Notes: generated by a model not told the origin, from the sequence alone. Counted from the first letter of the stretch, positions 25,576 through 34,973 are shown. The stretch is 64,000 nucleotides of DNA from an uncultured Anaeroplasmataceae bacterium (GCA_949840955.1 CATKXV010000002.1:220193-284192); one strand, 5' to 3'. A program made the numbers and translations.

Positions 25576-26358
25576 TTGGCAAAAATATTTATTATAGGAA
25601 ATGGATTCTTAGGAGAGCATTTATGTAAATATTTTACAGAAAAATATCCTAGTGATGAGATTACTTATTTTACGGATGATTTTAATTTAAAGATTATTGA
25701 TGTGAAAAATTATAAAATTTCACATGTAGATGCTCTTTCAAAGGAAGAGTGTGTTGATATTTTAATCAACCTAAATCCAACATTTGAGTTTATTCAAATG
25801 CTTGTTCATCAGTTTCAGGCTGTTAAGCATTTTCATCAAGTACTTATAAAGAAAAACAAAAGGATAGAAGCCTTTCTTCAATCGTGTGATTTTACTGCTA
25901 CGATGAGTTATTCTTGCCAATTATATGGGCCAGGACAGCATGAAAAAGAGCTTTTACCAGTATGGATTTTACGACTTTTAAAGAATAAAACCGTTGAAAT
26001 AAAAAAGAATTACGAAAGAAATTGGCTTTTTATCACAGATTATTGTGAGGCTATTGATGTTATCCTTCAAAAAGGAAAAAATAAAGAAATTTACAACATT
26101 TCATCAAATGTAAAGGTGTTAGATACAGAAATTGTACATGGGATTATAGAAATGTTAAATAAAACAGATAATTTGATAAAAATTGACGATGAAAGGATTT
26201 ATAATCAAACATTAGAGGGTACGAATTTAATAAAATTAGGCTGGGTGGCGAAGCATACATTAGATAACGCTCTTTTATTAACTATAAAATGGTATTTATT
26301 AGATAGTTTTGGAGAGCAAATCAAAAGCGTCATTCAGCTGGCTTCAAAGAAACGTTAA
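25576..26358 (+). CDS. Degenerate SDR / RmlB-like nucleotide-sugar dehydratase homologue
   Basis: 260 residues from TTG 25576, which follows AGGAG by 9 bp; a TTG at 25567 overlaps that site. The start AKIFIIGNGFLGEHL is a Rossmann NAD loop. The part from about 115 (SCQLYGPGQHEKELLPVWILRLLKNK...NWLFITDYCEAIDVIL...EIYNISSN) follows dTDP-glucose 4,6-dehydratase closely. The middle is shortened by about 60-80 residues against RmlB, and neither the STDE-type Thr-Asp-Glu nor YxxxK is present. It is therefore very unlikely to be a working dehydratase; it may bind a nucleotide sugar or be a relic under decay. It is the first gene of the polysaccharide region. Confidence 0.68.
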   Translation: MAKIFIIGNGFLGEHLCKYFTEKYPSDEITYFTDDFNLKIIDVKNYKISHVDALSKEECVDILINLNPTFEFIQMLVHQFQAVKHFHQVLIKKNKRIEAFLQSCDFTATMSYSCQLYGPGQHEKELLPVWILRLLKNKTVEIKKNYERNWLFITDYCEAIDVILQKGKNKEIYNISSNVKVLDTEIVHGIIEMLNKTDNLIKIDDERIYNQTLEGTNLIKLGWVAKHTLDNALLLTIKWYLLDSFGEQIKSVIQLASKKR

Positions 26359-26372
26359 TTGGAGAGGGGAAA

Positions 26373-27776
26373 ATGGTTGCTACAATTTTGGATAAATATC
26401 AACAATTAAATAAAAGCATTTTAAATATTGCCAAAATGAAATATTTTAATGAAATATATGCAAGTGTCTTAGCATTGATCACAGTTATAGGCTGGAAATT
26501 TAATACACTTGCAGGTATGGTTGTTATGATTCTTGCAGCAACAGCCGCTTTACTTTTAACTAAGGATTTAAAATATGTTATACCCAATTGTATTTATTTT
26601 ATCTTTATGTTTAGTGAAGGCTTTTCGAATGATACCTTTCCCATACCCATCATTATATTTGGAGGAATTTTTGCAGTTGTCCTATTGATTTTTTCTTTTA
26701 AAGATGGAATAAAATTAAAAAAAATGAAGTCTTTACTAGGTTTAGCAGGACTAGCTATAATGACAATCATCCCTATTATTTGGTGCAGAGCACCTAAAGG
26801 AAACGAAGTCTTTTATTTTTTGTTTTTTGGGAATTTAGGATATTTATTGCTTTATATGATTATGAGTAATGGGATAAAGGATAATGGGATAGATTTACTC
26901 GCTGTGAGCATGTCTTATTTAGCAATCATCCTCACATGTGAATGTGCATTAAAGGTGTATGAATTAAGAAATACAGTAGATAGTATATTAAAACTATGGT
27001 ATTACCTAGGCTGGGGCTTATGTAATGAGGCGGGAATTATGATTTGTGTTTCTCTTCCCTTTGTCTTTTATTTATTAAACAAACAAGAAAAGATTAGTGG
27101 AATTTGCTTTCAAAATTTTAAAATTATGATTGGTGTTGTAGGAATTATTCTAACAACAAGTAGAGGAGCTTATCTTTTTGGTTTTATTGAAATCTTTATA
27201 TTATATCTATTGCTGTTGTTCACTGCTAAAAGAACAAGAGTTTATCAAAATTTATTTTTTGTATATACAGTTCTATTATTTATTGTTGCACTCTGCCTAA
27301 AGGATAAAATCACTCTTGTTTTAGAAGAAGTAATGAATTTGGTTTTTAATGAAGGTTTTGATGATAATGGAAGAATGGAGTTATGGCACTCTGCTTATGC
27401 GTATTGGATAGAAAGCCCAGTAACAAAGATATTTGGAGCAGGAATGCTATGCGAAATTAAGGAATGGAATTCTGCTGTAGGATGGCAGGTAGTACCTGTG
27501 GTTTTCCATTCAACCTTCTTCGAAACTCTTGCCTCAAGCGGTCTTATAGGGGTTCTATTTTTAATTATTCATTTTATACAGAAATATAAAAATTTATATA
27601 AGCATAGCTTGAATTTATTTTTGATTTTAGGCATTGGCTATTTTATAGTAGATATCTATGGAATGATAGATAATACCTATCATATGTATTATTATATGCT
27701 ACCCTTAATGGTTACTATGGCAGTCATTGATGTGGAAATATACAACAAAAGTAAAAATGAAATTATAACAAGTTAA
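26373..27776 (+). CDS. O-antigen polymerase/ligase-like membrane protein (Wzy_C family)
   Basis: 467 residues with about 10-12 hydrophobic helices. It has the marks of the Wzy/WaaL superfamily: TTSRGAYLFG before a long helix pair, a large outside loop with NGRMELWHSAYAYW (the R-x-x-x-W signature), and HSTFFETLASSGLIG near the end. It would join repeat units or attach chains on the outer face of the membrane. GGAGAGGGG precedes the ATG. A strong terminator follows, so it closes the short unit started at 25576. Confidence 0.8.
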   Translation: MVATILDKYQQLNKSILNIAKMKYFNEIYASVLALITVIGWKFNTLAGMVVMILAATAALLLTKDLKYVIPNCIYFIFMFSEGFSNDTFPIPIIIFGGIFAVVLLIFSFKDGIKLKKMKSLLGLAGLAIMTIIPIIWCRAPKGNEVFYFLFFGNLGYLLLYMIMSNGIKDNGIDLLAVSMSYLAIILTCECALKVYELRNTVDSILKLWYYLGWGLCNEAGIMICVSLPFVFYLLNKQEKISGICFQNFKIMIGVVGIILTTSRGAYLFGFIEIFILYLLLLFTAKRTRVYQNLFFVYTVLLFIVALCLKDKITLVLEEVMNLVFNEGFDDNGRMELWHSAYAYWIESPVTKIFGAGMLCEIKEWNSAVGWQVVPVVFHSTFFETLASSGLIGVLFLIIHFIQKYKNLYKHSLNLFLILGIGYFIVDIYGMIDNTYHMYYYMLPLMVTMAVIDVEIYNKSKNEIITS

Positions 27777-27783
27777 ATAAACT

Positions 27784-27824
27784 AGACATATTTTTGTAAA
27801 ATAGTATAAAAATATGTCTTTTTT
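27784..27824 (+). terminator. Terminator after the Wzy/ligase-like gene
   Basis: A perfect 12-bp stem (AGACATATTTTT, arms 27784-27795 and 27808-27819) with a 12-nt loop and a TTTTTT tail. Confidence 0.85.
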
Positions 27825-27846
27825 GAGGTTAAATTCGTTTTATTTG

Positions 27847-27875
27847 TTGTTTCACTTGGTTAAAAATGGTAAAAT
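27847..27875 (+). promoter_or_regulatory. Main promoter of the heptose/polysaccharide operon
   Basis: TTGTTT (27847-27852), a 17-bp spacer and TAAAAT (27870-27875). The -10 context AAATGGTAAAATA is the same as at the glf promoter (50556-50584). Confidence 0.65.
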
Positions 27876-27916
27876 AGTTATACTAGAAAAGTGTCTAAAG
27901 AAAGGAGATGAGGCAG

Positions 27917-28435
27917 ATGCTAGAATTTTTATTTGGCTTTATAGAACGAAATATTTTTTTCATATTCCTGTGTGTACTAGCATTAGGTATAGCCTCAGCT
28001 TATTCTAAAGGCATAAAATTTTTGTTTTTATCGATTTTAGGAATATCTGCAATGTATTTTGCATTACTTTGCTTTTATAGATTAGGGTATGGAATAGAGC
28101 TATTATATAATTGGTCCTGTAAGTATGTGATTCGGATTTGTTATTTTATCGATTATTATAGTTTCCTTTGCTTGAATCATTCGATTTTTTTAACAAAAAT
28201 TATGGATTATTTTTTAATTCATTCTAATGGAAATCTTTTGTTTTATTTTATCCATTTCACAGTTTTACTAGGGTTTCTTATTTTAGCAATAGAAATAATC
28301 ATACCTAAAATTAAATTTATCTATGTTCAAAAGATTAAAATAAATATGAAAGAAATAAATAAAAAACCTTATTTTTACAATACTATTAATAGAGTACAAT
28401 CTAAATTTATTTTGAATTCTGTTTTTAGATGTTAG
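27917..28435 (+). CDS. Small membrane protein of unknown function
   Basis: 172 residues from ATG 27917, 9 bp after AAGGAG; the ATG at 27908 directly abuts that site. Three or four hydrophobic segments are visible (about 8-26, 33-57, 105-130), with Tyr/Phe-rich loops and a basic C-terminal tail. I do not recognise a family. It is the first gene after the promoter at 27847 and just before the priming transferase, so it may be an accessory membrane part of polysaccharide assembly. Confidence 0.6.
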   Translation: MLEFLFGFIERNIFFIFLCVLALGIASAYSKGIKFLFLSILGISAMYFALLCFYRLGYGIELLYNWSCKYVIRICYFIDYYSFLCLNHSIFLTKIMDYFLIHSNGNLLFYFIHFTVLLGFLILAIEIIIPKIKFIYVQKIKINMKEINKKPYFYNTINRVQSKFILNSVFRC

Positions 28436-28484
28436 AGAAACAAATAATTAAAATTTAAAAATTTTGATTAGGAGTTGTTATGTT

Positions 28485-29126
28485 ATGAATGATTTAGAGA
28501 TAGTTGAAGTCAAGTATAAAAAGAAACGCTTTTATCAATTTTTGAAAAGACTTGTAGATTTTTTTGGAGCATTGCTAGGGATTATTTTACTATCTTGGTT
28601 GATGATTATATTAGCAATTTTAGTAAAGTGTACTTCAAAAGGACCTGTTTTTTATGTGTCTGATAGAATTGGTAAAAATGAGAAGCCATTTAGATTTTAT
28701 AAATTTAGATCAATGAGAGTTGGGGCAGATGCTGAAGTAGAACAGCTTATGGCTCAATCTGAGCGAGAAGGAACATTTAAAATGAAAAATGATCCAAGAG
28801 TAACTCGATTTGGAAAATTTCTAAGAAAAACGAGCTTAGATGAGCTTCCACAATTATTTAATGTTTTGAATGGAACAATGAGCATTGTTGGTCCAAGACC
28901 TGTGGTTCAAAGAGAATTGGATTTAATGGATGAATACCAAAGACAAAGATTTTTGGTAAAGCAAGGAATCACCTGCATTTGGCAATGCAGCGGTAGAGCC
29001 AACACATCTTTTAAAGAACAAATATTAATGGATTTAGAATATGTTAATAAACGTGGCTTTTGGTATGATGTTTACCTTGTTTTAAAAACGATTCCGGCTG
29101 TATTATTAGGGAAAGGATCTGTTTAA
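28485..29126 (+). CDS. Undecaprenyl-phosphate phosphoglycosyl transferase (bacterial sugar transferase)
   Basis: 213 residues from ATG 28485. It starts the repeat unit by moving a sugar-1-phosphate from a UDP-sugar to undecaprenyl phosphate on the inner face of the membrane. It is the small monotopic PglC/EpsL type: a reentrant helix at about 22-48 (VDFFGALLGIILLSWLMIILAIL), then GPVFYVSDRIGKN, FYKFRSM, the catalytic Asp-Glu in TSLDELPQLFNVL, and MSIVGPRPV. It should be the only priming enzyme in this window. The sugar cannot be read from the sequence. Confidence 0.92.
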   Translation: MNDLEIVEVKYKKKRFYQFLKRLVDFFGALLGIILLSWLMIILAILVKCTSKGPVFYVSDRIGKNEKPFRFYKFRSMRVGADAEVEQLMAQSEREGTFKMKNDPRVTRFGKFLRKTSLDELPQLFNVLNGTMSIVGPRPVVQRELDLMDEYQRQRFLVKQGITCIWQCSGRANTSFKEQILMDLEYVNKRGFWYDVYLVLKTIPAVLLGKGSV

Positions 29127-29128
29127 TT

Positions 29129-30289
29129 ATGCAGGCAATCATTTTGGCTGGAGGTTTTGGTACAAGACTTAAAAGTGTTGTTTCTGAGGTTCCTAAGCCA
29201 ATGGCTCCAGTGAACGGAAGACCTTTTTTGAGTTATGTATTAGATAGTTTAAATAAGCAGGGCTTTCAAAAGGTTGTTTTAGCTGTTGGATATCAAAAGG
29301 AATGTATTATGGATTTTTATAAGAATCGTTATAAAAATATTTTAATTCAGTATTCTATAGAAGAGGAACCCTTGGGAACTGGGGGCTGCTTAAAGCAGGC
29401 TATGAGTTTCATTGATGATGAATTTGTGTTTGTTTTAAATGGAGATACCTTTTTTGATATTGCCTATGAAGATATGGCAAAGCCGAAAGAGCTTAGTATT
29501 GCTTGTAAAAAAATGATAAGCTTCGATCGCTATGGAGAAGTAAAATTGGATTCGAATTTAAGAATTACAAGCTTTGAAGAAAAAAGATTTGTAGATGAAG
29601 GCTTTATCAATGGTGGAATTTATTATCTTCCCAAAAATATATTTTCAAACTATAGCTTTCCAAAAAAATTTTCAATAGAAAAGGATTTTTTTGAAAAGTA
29701 TATGGAACAGCTGAATATTAAAGGCTTTTTAAGTGATGCTTATTTCTTGGACATTGGTATTCCTGAGGATTATCATCAGGCTCAATCTGATTTTCAAGGA
29801 AAAAAAGCTTTGTTTTTAGATCGAGATGGTGTGATTAATGTGGATTATGGACATGTCCATACCATCGAGGAGTTTAAAATTACTGATTTCATTTTTGATT
29901 TGTGTAGACAGTATCAGTGTAGGGAATATTTGATTTTTGTTATTACAAATCAAGCTGGAATAGGTAAAGGGCTTTATAAGGAGCAGGATACAATTTCACT
30001 TCATCGATATATGGTCGATATATTTAAAAAAAATGGGGTAGAAATTGAAGCTGTGTATTATTGTCCTCATAAGCCAGAGGATGATTGTGATTGCCGAAAG
30101 CCAAATCCTGGATTATTGATAAAGGCAATTCAGCAATATAAAATAGATGTGGAGAATAGTGTAGTGATTGGCGATAAGTTATCTGACTTAGAGGCGGGCA
30201 ATTCAGCAGGGATAAAGAAGTTAAAGCTTGTTCCCTCTAGATATGAAACTTATCCTGTACCGTTTGATTATGAGATATTAGAGGTTTAA
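29129..30289 (+). CDS. HddC-GmhB fusion: heptose-1-phosphate nucleotidyltransferase and heptose bisphosphate phosphatase
   Basis: 386 residues in two domains. Residues 1-225 are a sugar nucleotidyltransferase of the HddC type (ILAGGFGTRLKSVVSEVPKPMAPVNGRPFL, EPLGTGGCL, NGDTFFDI). Residues about 228-386 are a HAD phosphatase of the GmhB type: LFLDRDGVINVD nucleophile, TNQAGIGKG, the zinc site CPHKPEDDCDCRKP, and IGDKLSDLEAG. They catalyse the last two steps to GDP-D-glycero-alpha-D-manno-heptose: removal of the C7 phosphate, then GDP transfer. With hddA and gmhA nearby the whole route from sedoheptulose-7-phosphate is present. Confidence 0.9.
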   Translation: MQAIILAGGFGTRLKSVVSEVPKPMAPVNGRPFLSYVLDSLNKQGFQKVVLAVGYQKECIMDFYKNRYKNILIQYSIEEEPLGTGGCLKQAMSFIDDEFVFVLNGDTFFDIAYEDMAKPKELSIACKKMISFDRYGEVKLDSNLRITSFEEKRFVDEGFINGGIYYLPKNIFSNYSFPKKFSIEKDFFEKYMEQLNIKGFLSDAYFLDIGIPEDYHQAQSDFQGKKALFLDRDGVINVDYGHVHTIEEFKITDFIFDLCRQYQCREYLIFVITNQAGIGKGLYKEQDTISLHRYMVDIFKKNGVEIEAVYYCPHKPEDDCDCRKPNPGLLIKAIQQYKIDVENSVVIGDKLSDLEAGNSAGIKKLKLVPSRYETYPVPFDYEILEV

Positions 30290-30293
30290 GTAT

Positions 30294-31421
30294 ATGTTAA
30301 AGGTTTTGCATGTACCGAATTATTATAAGCCCCATATAGGGGGGATTGAGCAAACCTGTCATGATATTGTAGATGCTTTAGATGGACAGGTTTTACAAAA
30401 GGTAATTTGTTTTAGCGAGGATAAAAAAACAAAGCACCAGGTGATTGATGGTGTGGATGTTGTGAAGTGTGGTGTGTGGAAAAAAATTATGTCACAGTCT
30501 ATATCCTTTGCTTATAAAAAAGAATTAAAAAAAATACTAAAGGAATTCCATCCAAATATAATGATTGTTCATTTTCCGAATCCTTTTGTTATTCATTATA
30601 TTTTAAAGCTGTCAAAAAAAATGAATATTCAAATGATGGTTTGGTATCATACGGATATTGTTAAACAAAAAATCGTTGGATGGTTTTTTAAAGGGCAAAC
30701 TAGAAGGATATTAAAAAGATCCTCACAAATCATTTGTACATCTGCTTTGTATAGTAAGGCTAGCGTTTCCTTGAAAAATTTTCAATCAAAGATAACCATT
30801 ATACCTAGCTGTATCAATGAAAAAAGATTAAAAATGACAGAGGAAGCTAAAGAAAAGGCAGAAGAAATTAAGAGAAATTATGCAGATAAGGTTATTGTTT
30901 TTGCTGTAGGAAGACATGTGGAATATAAGGGACTAAGGTATCTAATTGAGGCATCTAAGGATTTAGATGATTCTTATAAAATCTTTATAGCTGGACAAGG
31001 GCCTTTGACCCCAGAGCTTAAAGAGCTGGCATCTAAGGACTCTAAAATAACATTTTTAGGGAGATTAGATGATTTAACTCTAAATGCTTGGTTTTCTGCG
31101 ATGGATATTTATGCTTTCCCTTCTATAACGAAAAATGAGGCCTTTGGATTATCTTTGGCAGAAGCAATGTATTTTCATCATCCTGCCATAACCTTTACAA
31201 TTCCAGGAAGTGGAGTTAATTTTGTAAGCTTACATGAGGTTACAGGAATAGAGGTTGAAAATAGAAATGCTAAAGCCTTGGCTGTGGCTATAGAAAAGCT
31301 AGGTAAGGATGAAGCCTTAAGGAAGCAATATGGTGAAAATGCTTATCAAAGAGTAGAGGAAAATTTTACTTTTGAACAGTTCAAAAGGAATGTGCTAGAT
31401 TTTTTTAAAGACAAGCTATAA
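30294..31421 (+). CDS. Glycosyltransferase family 4
   Basis: 375 residues, GT-B fold. The N-terminal domain starts VLHVPNYYKPHIGGIEQTCHDI (acceptor side). The C-terminal domain has VFAVGRHVEYKGLRYLIEA, the EX7E segment ITKNEAFGLSLAEAM, and the usual end helix. It is a retaining transferase that probably works on lipid-linked sugar at the inner membrane face. Because it sits between the heptose genes it is a good candidate heptosyltransferase, but that is inference from position. GAGG precedes the ATG four bases after the previous stop. Confidence 0.88.
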   Translation: MLKVLHVPNYYKPHIGGIEQTCHDIVDALDGQVLQKVICFSEDKKTKHQVIDGVDVVKCGVWKKIMSQSISFAYKKELKKILKEFHPNIMIVHFPNPFVIHYILKLSKKMNIQMMVWYHTDIVKQKIVGWFFKGQTRRILKRSSQIICTSALYSKASVSLKNFQSKITIIPSCINEKRLKMTEEAKEKAEEIKRNYADKVIVFAVGRHVEYKGLRYLIEASKDLDDSYKIFIAGQGPLTPELKELASKDSKITFLGRLDDLTLNAWFSAMDIYAFPSITKNEAFGLSLAEAMYFHHPAITFTIPGSGVNFVSLHEVTGIEVENRNAKALAVAIEKLGKDEALRKQYGENAYQRVEENFTFEQFKRNVLDFFKDKL

Positions 31422-31447
31422 GCTGTCTTAGAAAGGAGTTGATTCAT

Positions 31448-32482
31448 TTGATTATTCGTTCTAAAACGCCATTAAGGATTGGTTTTGCAGGTGGTGGAAC
31501 TGATGTTTCTCCATTTTGTGACGAGTATGGCGGTTGTGTTTTAAATGTAACAATAAATATGTATTCCTATTGTACTTTGAAGCCAACGAAAAACAATAAA
31601 ATCAAGTTTATTTCTCCAGATAGAGAAGAAATATTAGAATTTGATTCTGTAAAGGAGCTTCCTATTGATAAGGGATTACCACTCCATTGTGGTATTTACA
31701 ATCGTATTGTTCGATCATTTCACAAAAACAAACCGTTATCCTTTGAAATGACTACCTATAGTGATGCTCCTGCTGGATCTGGCCTTGGAACCTCTTCTAC
31801 GATGGTTGTTACCATTTTAAAGGCATTTCAGGAATGGTTAAATTTACCCTTAGGTGAATATGACCTAGCCCAGCTTGCTTATGAAATTGAAAGAATTGAT
31901 TTACAATTTGCGGGAGGAAAGCAGGATCAATATGCTGCAACCTTTGGTGGATTAAATTACATGGAATTTTATAAAGATAATCATGTAATCATCAATCCGC
32001 TCCGTTTAAAGAAGTGGATTAAAAACGAAATGGAAAATTCGATTGTTCTTTACTATACGGGAACCTCTAGAGATTCAGGTACTATTATAAAGGAACAGGC
32101 TAAAGCTACTCAAAACAAAAAATCAATGGATGCGATGTTAAAAATAAAAGAACAAACCGCTTTGATGAAGGAATATATTTTGAAGGCTAATTTTGATGGG
32201 ATAGCAGAATGCTTACATCTGAATTGGTTAGAAAAAAAGAAAACAGCTTCTGTAATTTCAAACCCTATGATTGAAGAAACCTATAATTATATCCTTCAAA
32301 ATGGAGGAAAGGCTGCAAAAATTAGTGGAGCTGGAGGAGGAGGCTTTATGATTATATGGTGTGATCCTCAAAAAAGATATGACTTGATACGCGCTTTAAA
32401 AAGAAGACAGGAAGGAAAAACTAAGATTGTGGACTTTGTTGAGCATGGGGCACAAGCTTGGACGATATATGATGAAGAATAA
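31448..32482 (+). CDS. hddA: D-glycero-alpha-D-manno-heptose-7-phosphate kinase
   Basis: 344 residues, GHMP kinase family. It starts RSKTPLRIGFAGGGTDVSPF, the HddA signature. It has the ATP loop DAPAGSGLGTSSTMVV and the C-terminal KISGAGGGGFMII. It phosphorylates heptose-7-phosphate at C1 to give the 1,7-bisphosphate used by the GmhB domain. The start is TTG 31448, 9 bp after AAAGGAG; a TTG at 31439 touches that site. Its last codons overlap gmhA. Confidence 0.92.
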   Translation: MIIRSKTPLRIGFAGGGTDVSPFCDEYGGCVLNVTINMYSYCTLKPTKNNKIKFISPDREEILEFDSVKELPIDKGLPLHCGIYNRIVRSFHKNKPLSFEMTTYSDAPAGSGLGTSSTMVVTILKAFQEWLNLPLGEYDLAQLAYEIERIDLQFAGGKQDQYAATFGGLNYMEFYKDNHVIINPLRLKKWIKNEMENSIVLYYTGTSRDSGTIIKEQAKATQNKKSMDAMLKIKEQTALMKEYILKANFDGIAECLHLNWLEKKKTASVISNPMIEETYNYILQNGGKAAKISGAGGGGFMIIWCDPQKRYDLIRALKRRQEGKTKIVDFVEHGAQAWTIYDEE

Positions 32483-33101
32483 ATCTGAGGAATATTTAAA
32501 GGATTTGCTGGTAAGATATCCAGAGTTATGTCCTTGTAAGGATGACATTTTAAAAGCCATTGAATTGATTAAAACATCTTTTCAAAATGAAGGAAAGCTT
32601 TTATTGTGTGGAAATGGTGGAAGTGCTGCTGACTGTGATCATATCGTAGGAGAATTGATGAAAGGCTTTAAAAAGAAAAGAACGTTATCAAAATCCATTA
32701 TCGATAAAATAAATGATTCGAATTTAACAAACCAATTGCAATATGGACTACCAGCAATTTCTTTGGTTTCACAAACAGCGTTGACTACAGCATTTTCTAA
32801 TGATCAAATGCCAGAGGCTGTTTTTGCACAGCAGGTATTAGGCTATGGAAAAAAAGAGGATGTTCTGTTATGTATTTCTACATCTGGAAATTCAAAGAAT
32901 TGTGTTTATGCAGCTAAGGTTGCAAAAATTTTAAATTTAAGGGTTATTTCTTTAACAGGAAATAAGAAATGTGATTTACAGGAATTAAGTGATTGTGTCA
33001 TTCAAGTGCCTAATGATGTTACCTTTAGAATTCAGGAATATCATCTTCCAATTTATCACACAATATGTATGATTTTAGAGGAAGAGTTTTTTGAGGAATA
33101 A
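32469..33101 (+). CDS. gmhA: Sedoheptulose-7-phosphate isomerase
   Basis: 210 residues, SIS fold. It converts sedoheptulose-7-phosphate to D-glycero-D-manno-heptose-7-phosphate, the first step of the heptose route. It has LLCGNGGSAADCDHIVGELMKGF, CISTSGNSKNCVYAAKVAK and the C-terminal FRIQEYHLPIYHTICMILE helix carrying family active-site residues. ATG 32469 or 32472 lies inside the end of hddA, so translation is coupled. Confidence 0.92.
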   Translation: MMKNKSEEYLKDLLVRYPELCPCKDDILKAIELIKTSFQNEGKLLLCGNGGSAADCDHIVGELMKGFKKKRTLSKSIIDKINDSNLTNQLQYGLPAISLVSQTALTTAFSNDQMPEAVFAQQVLGYGKKEDVLLCISTSGNSKNCVYAAKVAKILNLRVISLTGNKKCDLQELSDCVIQVPNDVTFRIQEYHLPIYHTICMILEEEFFEE

Positions 33102-33126
33102 ATTAAAAGAAAGGAATTGGACAAAT

Positions 33127-33909
33127 ATGAAAGTAGTAATTTTGGCTGGAGGCTTCGGAACGAGAATTTCTGAAGAATCACATTTAAAACCTAAACCTAT
33201 GATAGAAATTGGTGAATTCCCTATTTTAATTCATATAATGAAAATCTATGCTTCCCAAGGGTTTAATGATTTTATTATTTGTGCTGGTTATAAGCAACAA
33301 GTAATAAAGGAATATTTTGCACATTATTACTTGTATACTAATGATGTCACTTTTAATTTGGCTAGTTTTTCTAATGAACGAGAGATACATAAAAAAAGTA
33401 AAGATGGATGGAAGGTTACAGTTGTAGATACTGGATTACATACTCAAACTGGTGGAAGAATCAAAAAAATTAAAGAGTATATAGGGAATGAGCCTTTTTT
33501 ATTAACTTATGGAGATGCAGTAGGAGATATAAATCTTGCTCATCTTATTGAAAACCATAGAAAGTCTGGAAAATTGGCAACAATTTCTGTATATAATTTT
33601 GGACAATCAAAGGGAGTTATTGACTTTGATAAAGATGGAACGGTTTTATCTTTTAGAGAAAAATCTGATGATGACGGAGATTTAATAAATATTGGTTATA
33701 TGGTATTAGAACCACAAGTATTTGATTATATACATGATGATGTGACTCCTTTTGAATCGGGTGCCCTTTCTGAATTGTGCCAAAACAAACAAATGAATGC
33801 TTATATACATCGAGGATTTTGGCAATGCATGGACACATTAAGAGAAAAAGAAAAGCTAGAAAAATTATGGTATTCTACGAATTGTCCATGGAAGATTTGG
33901 GAGGATTAG
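33127..33909 (+). CDS. rfbF: Glucose-1-phosphate cytidylyltransferase
   Basis: 260 residues. It makes CDP-glucose from CTP and glucose-1-phosphate. The motif VILAGGFGTRISEESHLKPKPMIEIGEFPIL is the specific RfbF form of the nucleotidyltransferase loop, and DTGLHTQTGGRIKK, LTYGDAVGDIN and HRGFWQCMDTLREKEKLEKLW fit the family well. ATG 33127 follows AAAGGA; an upstream in-frame start at 33091 overlaps gmhA. With rfbG it begins the CDP-6-deoxyhexose branch. Confidence 0.95.
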   Translation: MKVVILAGGFGTRISEESHLKPKPMIEIGEFPILIHIMKIYASQGFNDFIICAGYKQQVIKEYFAHYYLYTNDVTFNLASFSNEREIHKKSKDGWKVTVVDTGLHTQTGGRIKKIKEYIGNEPFLLTYGDAVGDINLAHLIENHRKSGKLATISVYNFGQSKGVIDFDKDGTVLSFREKSDDDGDLINIGYMVLEPQVFDYIHDDVTPFESGALSELCQNKQMNAYIHRGFWQCMDTLREKEKLEKLWYSTNCPWKIWED

Positions 33910-33910
33910 C

Positions 33911-34972
33911 ATGTTTGATTTAACATTTTATAAAGGAAAAAAAGTTTTCATAACAGGGCATACAGGGTTTAAAGGAACATGGCTTTGTAAAATATTAATC
34001 AATTCTGGTGCAATTGTTTGTGGTTATTCCTTAGAACCTCAAACAAAACCCAATTTATTTTCTCTTTCAAATATAGAAAGACAAATGAATTCTAATATAG
34101 GAGATATAAGAGATTTTGCTAAACTAAAATCAATTTTTGATAGCTTTGATCCAGAAATTGTTATTCATTTAGCTGCCCAGCCGTTAGTAAGAGATTCTTA
34201 TGATAACCCAGTATACACTTATGAGACCAATGTCTTAGGAACAGTAAACATTTGTGAATGTGTTAGATTATCAAAGCGTGTAAAATCTTTTTTAAATGTA
34301 ACAACAGATAAGGTTTATTTTAATGAGGATATTCCAAATCATGCATTTAAAGAAGAGGAACCACTTGATGGTTATGATCCATATAGCAATTCCAAATCTT
34401 GTAGTGAGTTGATAACCCATTGCTATAAAAACTCATTTTATAATCATATAGATATAGCTGTATCAACAGCAAGAGCTGGAAATGTAATTGGTGGTGGAGA
34501 TTTTGCAAAAGATAGAATTATTCCAGATTGTATTCGGGCAATCGAAAAAAATGAAAAAATTATAGTCCGTAACCCGTATTCGACAAGACCCTATCAGCAC
34601 GTTTTAGAGCCTTTATATATTTATTTAGATATTTGTGCTAATCAATATTTAAATAAAAATTATCAAGGATATTACAATGTAGGACCTGATGATTGTGATT
34701 GCGTGAATACAGGAGAGCTTGTTGATAAATTTTGCAAAGCATGGGGAAATAATCTTTCATGGATTAATAAACATGATGGTGGACCACATGAGGCAGCTTA
34801 TTTAAAACTAGATAACACAAAAATAAAAAATGTTTTTGGCTGGAAACCAAGATGGCATATTGATGAATGTATAAAAAAAATTATAGAATTTACAAAGGTA
34901 TATTTAGAGGATAAAGAAAAAATTGCTATTGAAATGGATAAGGAAATAAAAGTATTTTTTGAGGTGGTTTAA
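33911..34972 (+). CDS. rfbG: CDP-glucose 4,6-dehydratase
   Basis: 353 residues, extended SDR. It turns CDP-glucose into CDP-4-keto-6-deoxyglucose. It has the NAD loop FITGHTGFKGTWL, HLAAQPLVRDSYDNP, TTDKVYFNE (Thr-Asp-Lys in place of the RmlB Thr-Asp-Glu, as usual for RfbG), and catalytic Tyr/Lys in DPYSNSKSCSE. AGNVIGGGDF and RPYQHVLEPL are further RfbG marks. GGGAGG lies just before the ATG. Confidence 0.95.
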   Translation: MFDLTFYKGKKVFITGHTGFKGTWLCKILINSGAIVCGYSLEPQTKPNLFSLSNIERQMNSNIGDIRDFAKLKSIFDSFDPEIVIHLAAQPLVRDSYDNPVYTYETNVLGTVNICECVRLSKRVKSFLNVTTDKVYFNEDIPNHAFKEEEPLDGYDPYSNSKSCSELITHCYKNSFYNHIDIAVSTARAGNVIGGGDFAKDRIIPDCIRAIEKNEKIIVRNPYSTRPYQHVLEPLYIYLDICANQYLNKNYQGYYNVGPDDCDCVNTGELVDKFCKAWGNNLSWINKHDGGPHEAAYLKLDNTKIKNVFGWKPRWHIDECIKKIIEFTKVYLEDKEKIAIEMDKEIKVFFEVV

Positions 34973-34973
34973 T

